Below are positions 9,820 through 20,466 of a stretch of DNA of 64,000 nucleotides, one piece after another (position 1 is the stretch's first letter; each line of letters starts with the position of its first letter). A model generated the notes under the pieces. It had not been told where the DNA came from and searched no databases. It was given only the letters and a program-made list of their open reading frames with translations. Source of the stretch: Arachis hypogaea (lineage: Eukaryota; Streptophyta; Magnoliopsida; Fabales; Fabaceae); assembly GCF_003086295.3 (NCBI RefSeq), contig NC_092054.1:50999213-51063212 (forward strand). Reading direction: 5' to 3'. The position numbers and the translations under genes are program-made.

Positions 9820-10968
9820 ATGGCACCTAAGACCGGAGAATCCTCTAGAAAAGGGAAAGGGAAGACAAAAGCTTCCACCTCCGAGTCATGGGAGATGGAA
9901 AGATTCATCTCCAAAGCTCATCAAGACCACTTCTATGATGTTGTGGTCAAGAAGAAGGTGATCCCCGAGGTCCCTTTCAAGATCAAGAAGAATGAGTATC
10001 CGGAGATCCGACATGAAATCCAGAGAAGAGGTTGGGAAGTTCTAACAAACCCCATCCAACAAGTCAGCATCCTAATGGTTCAAGAGTTCTATGCCAATGC
10101 ATGGATCACTAGGAACCATGATCAAAGTAAGAACCCAAACCCAAAGAATTATATTACAATGGTTCGGGGGAAATACTTAGATTTTAGTCCGGAAAATGTG
10201 AGGTTGGCATTTAACTTGCCTATGATGCAAGGAGATGCACGCCCCTACACTAGAAGGGTCAACTTTAATCAAAGGTTGGACCAAGTCCTCATGGACATAT
10301 GTGTGGAAGGAGCTCAATGGAAGATTGACTCCAAAGGCAAGCCGGTTCAACTAAAAAGATTGGATCTCAAGCCTGTGGCTAGAGGATGGTTGGAGTTCAT
10401 CCAACGCTCCATCATCCCCACTAGCAACCGATCTGAAGTTACTGTGGATCGGGCCATCATGATCCATGCCATCATGATTGGAGAAGAAGTAGAGGTTCAT
10501 GAAGTCATCTCCCTTGAACTCTACAAAATAGCCGAAAAGCCCTCTCCTGGGGCAAGGCTAGCTTTTCCTCATCTTATCTGTCATCTATGTTACTCAGCTG
10601 GAGCTTCCATAGAAGGAGACATTCACATTGAGGAAGAGAAGCCCATCACTAAGAAAAAGATGGAGCAAGCAAGAGAGCCCATTCATGGAGCTCAAGAGGC
10701 GCAGGAAGCTCATCACCATGAGATCCCGGAGATGCCTCAAATGCATTTTCCTCCACAAAACTATTGGGAGCAAATCAATACCTCCCTAGGAGAATTAAGT
10801 TCCAACATGGGACAATTAAGGGTGGAACATCAAGAGCACTCCATCATCCTTCATGAAATAAGAGAAGATCAAAAAGCAATGAGGGAGGAGCAGCAAAGAC
10901 AAGGAAGAGACATAGAAGAGCTCAAGGACATCATTGGTTCCTCAAGAAGGAAACGCCACCATCACTAA
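9820..10968 (+). CDS. Extra (auxiliary) ORF of element B, intact, 382 aa
   Basis: This ORF lies in the env position, downstream of the pol site, and is the only retrotransposon ORF in the window without a break. The N terminus is Lys/Ser-rich (MAPKTGESS). The core at roughly residues 60-270 contains VQEFYANAW, TMVRGKYLDF, LDLKPVARGW, PTSNRSEVTV and HEVISLELYKIA. It resembles what annotators call the 'putative plant transposon protein' domain (Pfam Transposase_32 as I recall), whose biochemical role is unknown. The C-terminal ~75 residues look like a coiled coil and end in a basic/His tail (SSRRKRHHH). No signal peptide or membrane segment is evident, so it is not an obvious envelope protein. 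C and F carry broken homologues. ATG 9820 is chosen because all three copies begin Met-Ala at this point. Confidence 0.85.
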   Translation: MAPKTGESSRKGKGKTKASTSESWEMERFISKAHQDHFYDVVVKKKVIPEVPFKIKKNEYPEIRHEIQRRGWEVLTNPIQQVSILMVQEFYANAWITRNHDQSKNPNPKNYITMVRGKYLDFSPENVRLAFNLPMMQGDARPYTRRVNFNQRLDQVLMDICVEGAQWKIDSKGKPVQLKRLDLKPVARGWLEFIQRSIIPTSNRSEVTVDRAIMIHAIMIGEEVEVHEVISLELYKIAEKPSPGARLAFPHLICHLCYSAGASIEGDIHIEEEKPITKKKMEQAREPIHGAQEAQEAHHHEIPEMPQMHFPPQNYWEQINTSLGELSSNMGQLRVEHQEHSIILHEIREDQKAMREEQQRQGRDIEELKDIIGSSRRKRHHH

Positions 10969-12082
10969 GGTGGATTCATTCCTTGCTCTTATTTCTTCTG
11001 TTTTTTGTTTTCTATGTTAAGTGCTTATCTATGTTTGTGTCTTCATTACATGATCATTAGTATTTAGTAACTATGTCTTAAAGTTATGAATGTCCTATGA
11101 ATCCATCACCTCTCTTAAATAAAAAACTGTTTTAATTCAAACGAACAAGAAGTACATGAGTTTCGAATTTATCCTTGAACTTAGTTTAATTATATTGATG
11201 TGGTGACAATGCTTCTTGTTTTCTGAATGAATGCTTGAACAGTGCATATGTCTTTTGAAGTTGTTGTTTAAGAATGTTAAATATGTTGGCTCTTGAAAGA
11301 ATGATGACACGGAGACATGTTATTTGATAATCTGAAAAATCATAAAAAATGATTCTTGAAGCAAGAAAAAGCAGCAAAGAACAAAGCTTGCAGAAAAAAA
11401 AATAGGCAAAAAAAAATTAGAAAGAAAAAAAAAGAAAAAGCAAGCAGAAAAAGCCAAAAGCTCTTAAAACCAAGAGGCAAGAGCAAAAAGCCAATAACCC
11501 TTAAAACCAAAAGGCAAGGGTAATAAAAAGGATCCCAAGGCTTTGAGCATCAATGGATAGGAGGGCCTAAAGGAATAAAATCCTGGCCTAAGAGGCTAAA
11601 CCAAGCTGTCCCTAACCATGTGCTTGTGGCGTGTAGGTGTCAAGTGAAAACTTGAGACTGAGCGGTTAAAGTCAAGGTCCAAAGCCAAAAAAAAAGAGTG
11701 TGCTTAAGAACCCTGGACACCTCTAATTGGGGACTTTAGCAAAGCTGAGTCACAATCTGAAAAGGTTCACCCAATTATGTGTCTGTGGCATTTATGTATC
11801 CGGTGGTAATACTGGAAAACAAAGTGCTTAGGGCCACGGCCAAGACTCATAAAATAGCTGTGTTCAAGAATCATCATACTGAACTAGGAGAATCAATAAC
11901 ACTATCTGAACTCTGAGTTCCTATAGATGCCAATCATTCTGAACTTCAATGAATAAAGCGAGATGCCAAAACTATTCAAGAGGCAAAAAGCTACAAGTCC
12001 CGCTCATCTGATTGGAGCTATATTTCATTGATAGTTTGGAATTTATAGTATATTCTCTTCTTTTTATCCTATTTGATTTTCA
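10969..12082 (+). other. Element B 3' untranslated region
   Basis: No gene is visible. The region holds A-rich stretches (11390-11450) and phrases around 11600-11830 containing GGTGTCAAGTGAAAACTTGA and TGTATCCGGTGGTAATACTG. C (28620-29500) and F (52140-53030) share it colinearly, which suggests conserved non-coding signals. Confidence 0.7.
11118..11123 (+). terminator. Candidate poly(A) signal after the extra ORF (B)
   Basis: AATAAA lies about 150 bp after the stop of the extra ORF, inside a phrase conserved with C (28617-28622). With the internal TATA it would define a self-contained transcript. Confidence 0.4.
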
Positions 12083-12120
12083 GTTGCTTGGGGACAAGCA
12101 ACAATTAAAGTTTGGTGTTG
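12083..12120 (+). promoter_or_regulatory. Hairpin module, terminal copy and presumed plus-strand primer (B)
   Basis: GTTGCTTG-GGGA-CAAGCAAC (12083-12102) is a perfect 8-bp stem with a GNRA-type loop. AATTAAAGTTTGGTGTTG follows, and then the LTR starts at 12121. No ordinary polypurine tract is present, so this module sits where plus-strand priming must start. Confidence 0.75.
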
Positions 12121-13774
12121 TGATGAGCGGATAATTTATACGCTTTTTGGCATTGTTTTTAGTATGTTTTTAGTAGAATCTAGTTACTTTTAGGGATGTT
12201 TTCATTAGTTTTTATGTTAAATTCACATTTCTGGACTTTACTATGAGTTTGTGTATTTTTCTGTGATTTCAGGTATTTTCTGGCTGAAATTGAGGGACTT
12301 GAGCAAAAATCAGATTCAGAGGTTGAAGAAGGACTGCTGATGCTGTTGGATTCTGACCTCCCTGCACTCAAAGTAGATTTTCTGGAGCTACAAAACTCAA
12401 AATGGCACGCTTCCAATTGCGTTGGAAAGTAGACATCCAGGGCTTTCCAGCAATTGATAATAGTCCATACTTTGGCCGAGTTTAGATGACGTAAAAGGGC
12501 GTTGAACGCCAGTTCTACGCTGCTGTCTGGAGTTAAACGCCAGAAACACGTCACAAACCAGAGTTGAACGCCAGAAATATGTTACAACCTAGCGTTCAAC
12601 TCCAGAAAGAGCCTCTGCACGTGTAACCTTCAAGCTCAGCCCAAGCACACACCAAGTGGGCCACGAAAGTGGATTTATGCATCAATTACTTACTTCTGTA
12701 AACCCTAGTAACTAGTTTAGTATAAATAGGACTTTTTATTATTGTATTTGATATCTTTGGATCATCTTTTGATCATCCTGGGATGTTTTGTTCTTAGATC
12801 ATGTTCCTCAAAGATTAATGCAAAGTACTACTGTTTTTCTATTCAATTCAACTTGTTCCGCTTCTAAGATGTTCATTCGCACTTCAACCTAAATGTGATG
12901 AACGTGACAATCATCATCATTCCCTATGAACACGTGCCTGACAACCACTTCCGTTCTACTTTAGATTAAATGAGTATCTCTTGGATATCTAATACAGGGG
13001 ACCGAGTCCGAGATATTAGAATCTTCGTGGTATAAGCTAGATTGATGGCGGCATTCATGAGAGTCCGAAAAGTCTAAATCTTGTCTGTGGTATTCCAAGT
13101 AGGACTCTGGGATTGAATGACTGTGACGAACTTCAAACTCGCAAGTGCTGGGCGTAGTGACAGACGCAAAAGGAGGGTGAATCCTATTCCAGTATGATCG
13201 AGAACCTCAGATGATTAGCCGTGCTGTGACAGAGCATTTGGACCATTTTCACAAGAGGATAGGATGCAGCCATTGACAAGGGTGATGCCTCCAGACGATT
13301 AGCCATGCAGTGACAGCGCATCGGACCATTTTCCAGAGAGGATTAAAAGTAGCCATTGACAACGGTGATGTCCTTACATAAAGTCAGCCATGGAAAGGAG
13401 TAAGACTGATTGGATGAAGACAGCGGAAAAGCAGAGATTCAAAGGAACGAAAGTATCTCTATACGCTTATCTGAAATTCTCACCAATGAATTACATAAGT
13501 GCTTCTATCCTTATTTTCTATCTATTTATTATTTATGTTCGAAAACTCCATAACTATTTTATATCCGCTTGACTGAGCTTTACAAGGTGACCATAGCTTG
13601 CTTCATACCAACAATCTCCGTGGGATCGACCCTGACTCACGTAAGGTTTATTACTTGGACGACCCAGTGCACTTGTTGGTTAGTTGTATCAAAGTTGTGA
13701 ATGAAAAACAATTTATTAAGACGTGCGTACAGAGTTTCTGGCGTCGTTGCCTGAGATCACAATTTCGTGCACCA
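12121..13774 (+). repeat. Element B 3' LTR
   Basis: The LTR is 1654 bp, starts TGATGAGCGGATAATTTATA and ends TTTCGTGCACCA. TATAAATA lies at 12721-12728. Dyads lie at 12497-12610. Near the end, 13739-13756 matches the tRNA-Asp primer-binding site at 15 of 18 positions although it is inside the LTR. The next bases, GTCTA, belong to F's LTR and are the predicted right-hand target duplication. Confidence 0.9.
12721..12728 (+). promoter_or_regulatory. LTR B TATA box
   Basis: TATAAATAGGAC is identical to the equivalent site in A's LTR. It is the likely core promoter element of the LTR. Confidence 0.6.
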
Positions 13775-14469
13775 GTCTACTTGGGTTTCTGTGAATACGT
13801 GACTGGAAAGCACGAGCCAACAGATGTGTTTATACATCTCTCAGACGGATAATCCACGACTTCGTTGAGAACTTCTTGAGACACCAGTTCAGCCAATTTC
13901 TGGGGAGATTAAGGTCTTCGTGGTATAGGCAAGAATCCTAAGGAGCAACGTTCTCTGATCCAGAAGATTTGACCTTGTCTGTGGCGTTTTGAGTAGGATC
14001 GCCAAGAGAATGACTTGCTAAGCGCTTTACCCTTCATCAGATTGGATGACCATGGCCAATGGCATTCAATTTGTAGCAGAGGAAAGCAATGACCATGGCC
14101 CATGGCATTGATCACATACAACCTGCCATTGAAGAAGATCATTCACAAGCAGAGAAGATAGTGGTACCAGAGTTAATTCAGAAAGACAAAGCAACTCCGA
14201 CTCTCAACTCTATTCCTCTTACTGATTTAATCCAATTGGTTTTACCCCTTTCACACATTACTCTTACAACTCTATATATGACATATAATTATTCAAAGTT
14301 TACACAACAACCTTCTGATTCTACCTGACTAAGACCTGCAAGATAACCATAGCTTGCTTCAAACTACAATCCTCGTGGGATCAACCTGACTCGCTCAAGT
14401 ATTACTTGGATGACCAGTGCACTTGCTGGTACTGTTGTACGAGAGTGTGGCATTTGCGTACACGCACCA
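13775..14469 (+). repeat. Element F 5' LTR, 3' portion
   Basis: It is colinear with 53950-54646 of the 3' LTR (GTCTACTTGGGTT onward) and ends CACGCACCA. The first ~878 bp are displaced to the left by B. It differs from the 3' LTR by visible substitutions, more than C's two LTRs differ from each other by eye, which fits F being older. Confidence 0.85.
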
Positions 14470-14475
14470 AGTTTT

Positions 14476-14493
14476 TGGCGCCGTTGCCAGGGA
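14476..14493 (+). other. Element F primer-binding site (tRNA-Asp, one mismatch)
   Basis: TGGCGCCGTTGCCAGGGA differs from the perfect tRNA-Asp complement by a single G to A change. It is 6 nt downstream of the LTR end, the same spacing as in A and C. Confidence 0.85.
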
Positions 14494-16025
14494 TTGTTGA
14501 GTTTGGACAAACTGATGGATTGTCTTGCTCCCTAGATCAGGTGATTTTTAATTTTGTTAGCTTTTCTACTTTTATTTTCTTCTTCCAATTTTTTGAAAAA
14601 TTAAAAACCTTTTTTAAAAAATATTTTTCTTTTCTTTGTTCAATTTTTGTTCTTGGTATTAAGTCTTGCATGTTCTTGTTTCCTGTTTTTCAATTACAAA
14701 AATTTTAAAACCTTTTTCATGCAGTTTTTTTTCAAGCATCCTTAGCTTTCTGTTTGAGATACTTTGTTTGTGTTCTTGTTGAATCTTCTATTTTTATTTT
14801 TTTTCTCTATTTTTTTCGAAAAAAATCAAAAATCTTTTCAAAAAAATATTTTTCTTTTCTTTGTTTAATCTTTGTTCTTTGTTTAAGTCTTTTTGTTTTG
14901 TTCTTGGTTAAAAATTTCGTTCTCTTGGAGTCTTTCTTTCTAAAAATTCTTAAAAATATTTTCTTTGTTTAATTATTGTGTCCAATCTTTAAGTTTGGTG
15001 TTTTCTTATTTATTTTCTTTTGATTTTCGAAAATTTCTTGTTGGATTTCTAAAAATTTTAAGTTTGGTGTTCTTTACATGTTCTTGTGTTCTTTAAATTT
15101 TTTTAGTCTTGTTCTTTGAGTTCTTGTTAGTCTTCAAGGTGTTCTTGTGTTTTATTTGTGTTTTGATCTTAAAATTTTTAAGTTTGGTGTTCCTTTGTGA
15201 TTTCTTCCAAAATTTTTGAAAATAAGGAGCATTGGATCTAAAAATTTAAAGTTTTGTGCCTTTTACTTGTTTTTCTCTCTCCTCATTAATTCAAAAATCA
15301 AAAAAAAAAATTTTTATCTTTATTTTAATTATAATTTTCGAAAATTCCTTTGAAAATTCAGATTTTAATTTTTAAAAAGTTTTTATCTTATCTTATCTTA
15401 GCTTTAAATTTCAAAAATCAAATCATTTCAAAATCAAATCTTTTCAAAAATCATATCTTTTTCAAAATCTTATCTTAACTTATTTCAAAGTCAAAACTTT
15501 AACTTCAATTTCAAATTTCAAAATTCAATTTTCAAAATTCTATTTTCAAATTTGAAATTTCAAAATCAAATCTTTTTCGAAAATCAAATTTCAAATCTTA
15601 TCTTTTTCAAATCTTTATCTTATCTTGTTGACTTTTTCAAAAAAAAAATTCAAAATTTAAAATTTCAAAATTTCAAATTTTAAAATTCAAATTTCAAAAT
15701 TCAAAATTCAAATTTTAATTTTCAAAATTTTAAATTTTTTATTTTAAAATCAAATCTTTTCTTAATTAATTACTTATCTTCTCTCTCTCCTTTTTCAAAA
15801 CTTCCTAACTAACTTCTTCTCCCTAATTTTCAAAAATTCTCTTCCTCTTCTCTCTCTCTCTTTTCTATTTTCAAAATTTAATAACTAAATTTTATATTCT
15901 TTTTAATTAATTAATTTTAATTTCGGACTAGATAAAAAAATATAAAATAAAAACAAAGATATTTTAATTCTTATTCATCTCTCCTATCCCTATTTCTTCT
16001 TTCCTTTCTTCTTCCTTTCTTCATT
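14494..16025 (+). other. Element F leader
   Basis: This AT-rich untranslated leader has at least three TTTAAGTTTGGTGT copies (about 14988, 15057 and 15177) and many TTTTCAAAA phrases. The short Phe-rich open frames in it are a product of T-richness. I see no gene. Confidence 0.7.
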
Positions 16026-16281
16026 ATGAACCCAAGTGGGAATGAAGAGTTCAGGAGAACTCTGGGACCCTATACAAATCCCTCTGCTAACTTCTACGAA
16101 ATAAGTATTAGCATACCTCACATCAGAGCTAGTTGCTTTGAAGTGACCCTCAACTTATTACTCTAGTGCAGCAGAACTACTAGTATTCTGGGCTTCCTCA
16201 GGAAGAACCTACAGAATTCCTAGTAGACTTCTTAAAGATTACTGACACAGTACACAGTGAGGGAGTAGACTAAGATGTCTA
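16026..16281 (+). pseudogene. gag: Element F gag, 5' piece
   Basis: It starts MNPSGNEEF and aligns with the N terminus of C's Gag (MDKSGSEQS). A one-base deletion around 16150 shifts the frame, and a TAG follows at once. The gag is then split at GTCTA (16277-16281) by G and resumes at 36431. It is doubly inactivated. Confidence 0.8.
16277..16281. other. Target duplication of G (left copy)
   Basis: GTCTA here is repeated exactly at 36431-36435 on the other side of G. Joining the two sides restores the reading ...GATGTCTACAGATTA of related gag genes. Confidence 0.95.
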
Positions 16282-17831
16282 TGATAAACCCCTTTTTAGG
16301 GTTTATCTTGTGTTGAATTTAGAAGGTTTTATCATCTTTTCCCACATTTATTCAATAAAATAGCATGGTTTTATAACTTCTCCTTTAATTGTGCTTAAGA
16401 GTGAAAACATGCTTTTTAGGCCTTTGAATAGCTAAATTTAATTCACCTTGATTCCATTAGATGCCTTGATATGTTTGTTAAGTGATTTCAGGTTTAGAAG
16501 GCAAAGATTGGATTAAGGGAATGAAGAAAGAGCATGTAGAAATGGAGAACTCATGAAGAAATGAAGGAATCGCAAAAGCTGTCAAGCCAACCTCTTCGCA
16601 CTTAATCGATCATAACTTGAGCTACAGAGGTCCAAATGATGCGGTTTTAGTTGCGTTGGAAAGCTAACATCCGAGGCTTCAAAATAATATAAGATTTGCC
16701 ATAGTTGCATCGTGTTTAAGGGCGCGCACATGCACTGTACGCGTACACACCGATGCTACACGTGATTTATTTAATGCAACTCGTGGCCAGCGATTTGAGG
16801 AGCATTTTGGGCCCAATCCAACTCATTTCTGTTGCTATTTAACTCAAGGATTGAAGAGGGATGACATCATCTAGTCATCATTAATTTAGTTTAGATTAGT
16901 TTTGGAGGGAAAGTTAGTTTTAGAGAGAGAAGCTCTCTCTTCTCTCTAGGATTAGGATTAGGTTTTAGATCTAGATTAGAATTTCTTAGATCTAGGTTAA
17001 TTTCATGCTTAGATTTACTTTTCCTTTATCAATTCTTCTTCCTCTACTTCTCCTCTCTCTAGTTTTGTATTTCAATTCATGTAATTCTCTACTTTCATGT
17101 CGATGCACTTTTGTTCTTCCATTTTCCTTTAATGCAATTTATGATTCATGTTCTTTTATTGTTGATTTGATTTGTTGTTGTTTAATTCCTTGCAATTGAG
17201 TAGTGTAGATTTACTTTCCTTGCAATTTTACTATGCTTTCCTTTTATGCCTTCCAAGTGTTTGAGAAATGCTTGGTTGGATTTTAGAGTTGAATTTTATG
17301 CTCTTGGCTTGGGAAGGTAACTTAGGAACTCTTGAGTTGCTAATGTCCAAGTAATTGATGATTGGGAGCCATTAACTCTAGATCTCACTAATTGAATTGG
17401 TGGAGAGCTAGGACTTATGGACTTGGATTGATATAGCTCATTTTACTTTTCTTTACTACTAGTTAGAGGTTGACTTAATGGGATTGATCCTTGCCAATTC
17501 TCATGTTGTGGTTAGTGATAGGGATAGAGATCCTTGACCACCAACCCTTGCCAAGACCTTTGTAGCTATTAGTTTACTTCCTTGTCATTTATCTTTCATG
17601 TTTCTTATCTCAAAAACCCCAAAACATACTCCATAACCAATAACAAGAACACTTTATTGCAATTTCTAGGGAGAACGACCCGAGGTTTGAATACTTCGGT
17701 TTATAATTTTAGGGGTTTTTACTTGTGACAAACAATCTTTTGTATGAAAGGATTATTTGTTGGTTTAGAAACTATACTTGCAACGAGGATTCAATTGTGA
17801 AATTCTAAACCGTCAAAAATCCCGTTCATCA
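16282..17831 (+). repeat. Element G 5' LTR
   Basis: The LTR is 1550 bp. It is nearly identical to the 3' LTR, with a few substitutions and a 16-bp stretch around 17680 (near ACGACCCGAGG) that is absent in the 3' copy. Its GC-rich phrase at 16721-16765 resembles the alternating CG block in G's interior. I see no convincing TATA; the best candidate is TATTTAA near 16838. Confidence 0.9.
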
Positions 17832-17834
17832 AAA

Positions 17835-17852
17835 TGGCGTCGTTGCCGGGGA
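17835..17852 (+). other. Element G primer-binding site
   Basis: TGGCGTCGTTGCCGGGGA has one mismatch to the tRNA-Asp complement. It lies 3 nt after the LTR end. Confidence 0.85.
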
Positions 17853-18000
17853 GTTGCAATGGTGTTATGTTATTGGTTATTGTATATATGTGAATATTGT
17901 GAATAGCTTGATTTTTGGATTGCTTGTTAGTTTTTGCTATCTTTAGTATTTTGTTTCATTCTCTCTTATTAGCTTTTGTTTCTTATTTTCTCTTTTCATT

Positions 18001-18907
18001 ATGAATTCTCACTTTGGCTATGAGTTTGGTTCTAACTATGTTGTAGGAAATGAGAGCTTCAATGAGGATGTGTATCAAGGATAGGACAATCAAAGGTGGG
18101 AGGAGCCATATGCATATGATCAATCTTCATGGCATCAACCTCCACCAATACACTATGAACAAGAGCTATTCTATGATGCATACCAATCAAATGGCTATGG
18201 TGAGCATCCTTGTGACTTTCAAGAACCACCACCATATGCCTATGAACCATATCCACAACATGACCCTCAACCATACTCACAAGCCTCTTTCTACCAACCA
18301 TCTTCATATGACCCTAACCCATATCCACCATACCAACCACCTTTTGAGCCATATGAACTATATATAGAGCCACCGCCACTCCAACATCATCATTTTCAAG
18401 AGTCACCCCCTCTATACTATTACCAAGATGAACCACCTCCAATGTATACAAATTTTTAACCACAAGATGAATTCTACCTTCCACCACAACCTCCCATGGA
18501 AGAATATTCATGTCCCTCAATCCAAGAGCCATGTGATCCTAATCATATTATCCAAGAGGAACAAGAGTCAAGGGATCATCTCAAGGAAACATTGGATCAA
18601 CTTCAAGCAACCACGGAGCGTGTTGTGCAACAAGTGGAAAGAGTAGAAATTATTGAACCACCACAACTCTACCAAGAGGAACCACCTTTCTACTATGAGT
18701 CCTTCCTTCAAAATGATGAACCCTTCCATCCACCCCAACCTCCAATGGATGACATCCTTGATGTTCTTGTTCAAGGACAAAAGGAGATGAAAAGGGATGT
18801 GCAACAATTCACAGCCGCCTTGGACGAGGTGGTAAACCGGTTAGCATCCCAATGATTGAATACTCAAGGAACTCCTAGGGCTACATGTGGAGAAACAAAT
18901 GAAAAGC
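18001..18907 (+). pseudogene. Element G ORF, 5' piece (Pro/Tyr-rich, gag-like position)
   Basis: The frame starts at ATG 18001 (MNSHFGYEFG) and runs in one register to the C insertion. Stops lie at 18082-18084, 18457-18459 and 18853-18855, each one transition from Gln or Arg codons (CAG, CAA, CGA). The first ~150 codons are rich in Pro, Tyr, Gln and His. The rest contains a coiled-coil-like stretch (KETLDQLQATTERV). No Gag core, zinc finger or enzyme motif is recognisable. It resumes at 31075. Probably a structural protein of a parasite element, but this is inferred from position only. Confidence 0.7.
18903..18907. other. Target duplication of C (left copy)
   Basis: AAAGC lies before C and AGAGC after it (31070-31074), one mismatch. 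Removing C and one copy rejoins G's ORF in frame (...GAAAAGC + ATAACATG...). Confidence 0.8.
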
Positions 18908-20442
18908 TGATGAGCGGATAATTTATACGCTTTTTGGCATTGAAAAGATTTGGAAAGAGATATGACATAGAGATATTATTTATAGTTTTTATTCAAAAAT
19001 CACATTTCTGGACTTTACTATGAGTTTGTGTGTTTTTCTGTGATTTCAGGTATTTTCTGGCTGAAATTGAGGGACCTGAGCAAAAATCTGATTCAGAGGC
19101 TGAAAAAGGACTACAGATGCTGTTGGATTCTGACCTCCCTGCACTCGAAGTAGATTTTCTGGAGCTACAGACGCTCAATTGGTGCACTCTCAATTGCGTT
19201 GGAAAGTAGACATCCTGGGCTTTCCAGTAATATATAATAGTTCATACTTTACCCGAAATTTGATGGCCCAAATCGGCATTCCAAGTCAACATAAAAATTC
19301 TGGCGTCAAAATGCCAGAACTGGCATAAAAGTTGGAGTTAAACGCCCAAACTGGCACAAAAGCTGGCGTTTAACTCCAAGAAAAGTCTTTACACATGAAA
19401 GCTTCAATGCTCAGCCCAAGCACACACCAAGTGGGCCGCGGAAGTGGATTTTTACACTAAACACCCTAGCTTACTCATTTTCTGTAACCCTAGGTCCCTA
19501 GTTGATTATAAAAACCACTTTTAGTGATTCATTTTGTACCTCATGACACTCTACACGTTTCATATTGTATCTTCTACAGCATGAGTCTCTAAACCCCATT
19601 GTTGGGGGTGAGGAGCTCTGCTGTTCTTCATGAATTAATGCAATTACTACTGTTTTCCATTCTATCACGATTGCTTCTATTCTAAGATATTCATTCGCAC
19701 TTCAACCTGATGAATGTGATGATCCGTGACAATCATCATCATTCTCACCTATGAACGCGTGCCTGAAAACCACCTCAGTTCTACATGTAATCAAGCTTGA
19801 ATGTGTATCTCTTGGGTTTCTAATCTAAGATTGGAACCTTCGTGGTATAGGCTAGAATTACTGGCGGCCATTCCTGAGATCCAGAAAGTCTAAACCTTGT
19901 CTGTGGTATTCCAAGTAGGATCTGGGAAGGGATGACCGTGACGAGCTTCAAACTCGCGAGTGTTGGGCGTGTGACAGACGCAAAAGGATCAATGGATCCT
20001 ATTCCAACATGATCGAGAACCAACAGCTGATTAGCCGTGCGGTGACAGCGCATTTGGAACATTTTCACTGAGAAGATGGGAAGTAGCCATTGACAACGGT
20101 GATGCCCAACATAAATCTTGCGATGGAAGGAGCCTTGCGTACATGAAGAAGAAGAAGACAGTAGGAAAGCAGAGATTCAGAAGACAAAGCATCTCCAAAA
20201 CCTCAACATGTTCTTCATTACTGCATAACAAGTATTTATTTCATGTTCTTTTACTTTTTACAATTAAATCTGAGAATTATTCATATCCTGACTAAGAGTT
20301 ACAAGATAACCATAGCTTGCTTCAAGCCGACAATCTCCGTGGGATCGACCCTTACTCACGTAAGGTATTACTTGGACGACCCAGTGCACTTGCTGGTTAG
20401 TTGTGCGGAGTTGCAAAAGTGTGATTGTAATTTCGTGCACCA
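18908..20442 (+). repeat. Element C 5' LTR
   Basis: The LTR is 1535 bp, starts TGATGAGCGGATAATTTATA and ends TTTCGTGCACCA. TATAAAAA lies at 19507-19514. Degenerate dyads lie at 19300-19380. It shares its first 35 bp with A, B and the solo LTR. Confidence 0.92.
19507..19514 (+). promoter_or_regulatory. LTR C TATA box
   Basis: TATAAAAA is conserved in the 3' LTR (30137-30144). It is the likely core promoter for the genomic RNA. Confidence 0.6.
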
Positions 20443-20448
20443 AGTTTT

Positions 20449-20466
20449 TGGCGCCGTTGCCGGGGA
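20449..20466 (+). other. Element C primer-binding site (tRNA-Asp)
   Basis: TGGCGCCGTTGCCGGGGA matches the tRNA-Asp 3' end perfectly and lies 6 nt after the LTR. Confidence 0.92.

Larger units (their letters stand above)
5723..13774 (+). mobile_element. Element B: pol-less Athila-type retrotransposon (5' end displaced by A)
   Basis: The order is leader (5723-6506), gag-protease (6507-8702), a triple AAGTTTGGTGTTG repeat where RT, RNase H and integrase should be, a dyad array, an extra ORF (9820-10968), 3' untranslated region, hairpin module and 3' LTR (12121-13774). The leader begins mid-way at 5723, exactly where A's LTR ends. The missing leader half and 5' LTR should lie beyond A, left of the window. 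B's 3' LTR ends inside F's 5' LTR, so B integrated there. Confidence 0.85.

Noticed and set aside
9820..10968. Extra ORF as an envelope glycoprotein
   Set aside because: It is in the env position, but there is no signal peptide, transmembrane segment or cysteine pattern; it resembles a plant transposon-associated domain instead.
14406..14972. Phe/Leu-rich open frames in F's leader
   Set aside because: Product of T-rich leader sequence, and they overlap the primer-binding site.
18050..18367. Met/His-rich open frames on both strands
   Set aside because: Out-of-frame shadows of the Pro/Tyr-rich G ORF (register starting at 18001).
20449..20466. tRNA-Asp-like sequence as a tRNA gene
   Set aside because: Only the 18-nt complement of the tRNA 3' end is present, next to an LTR; it is a primer-binding site.
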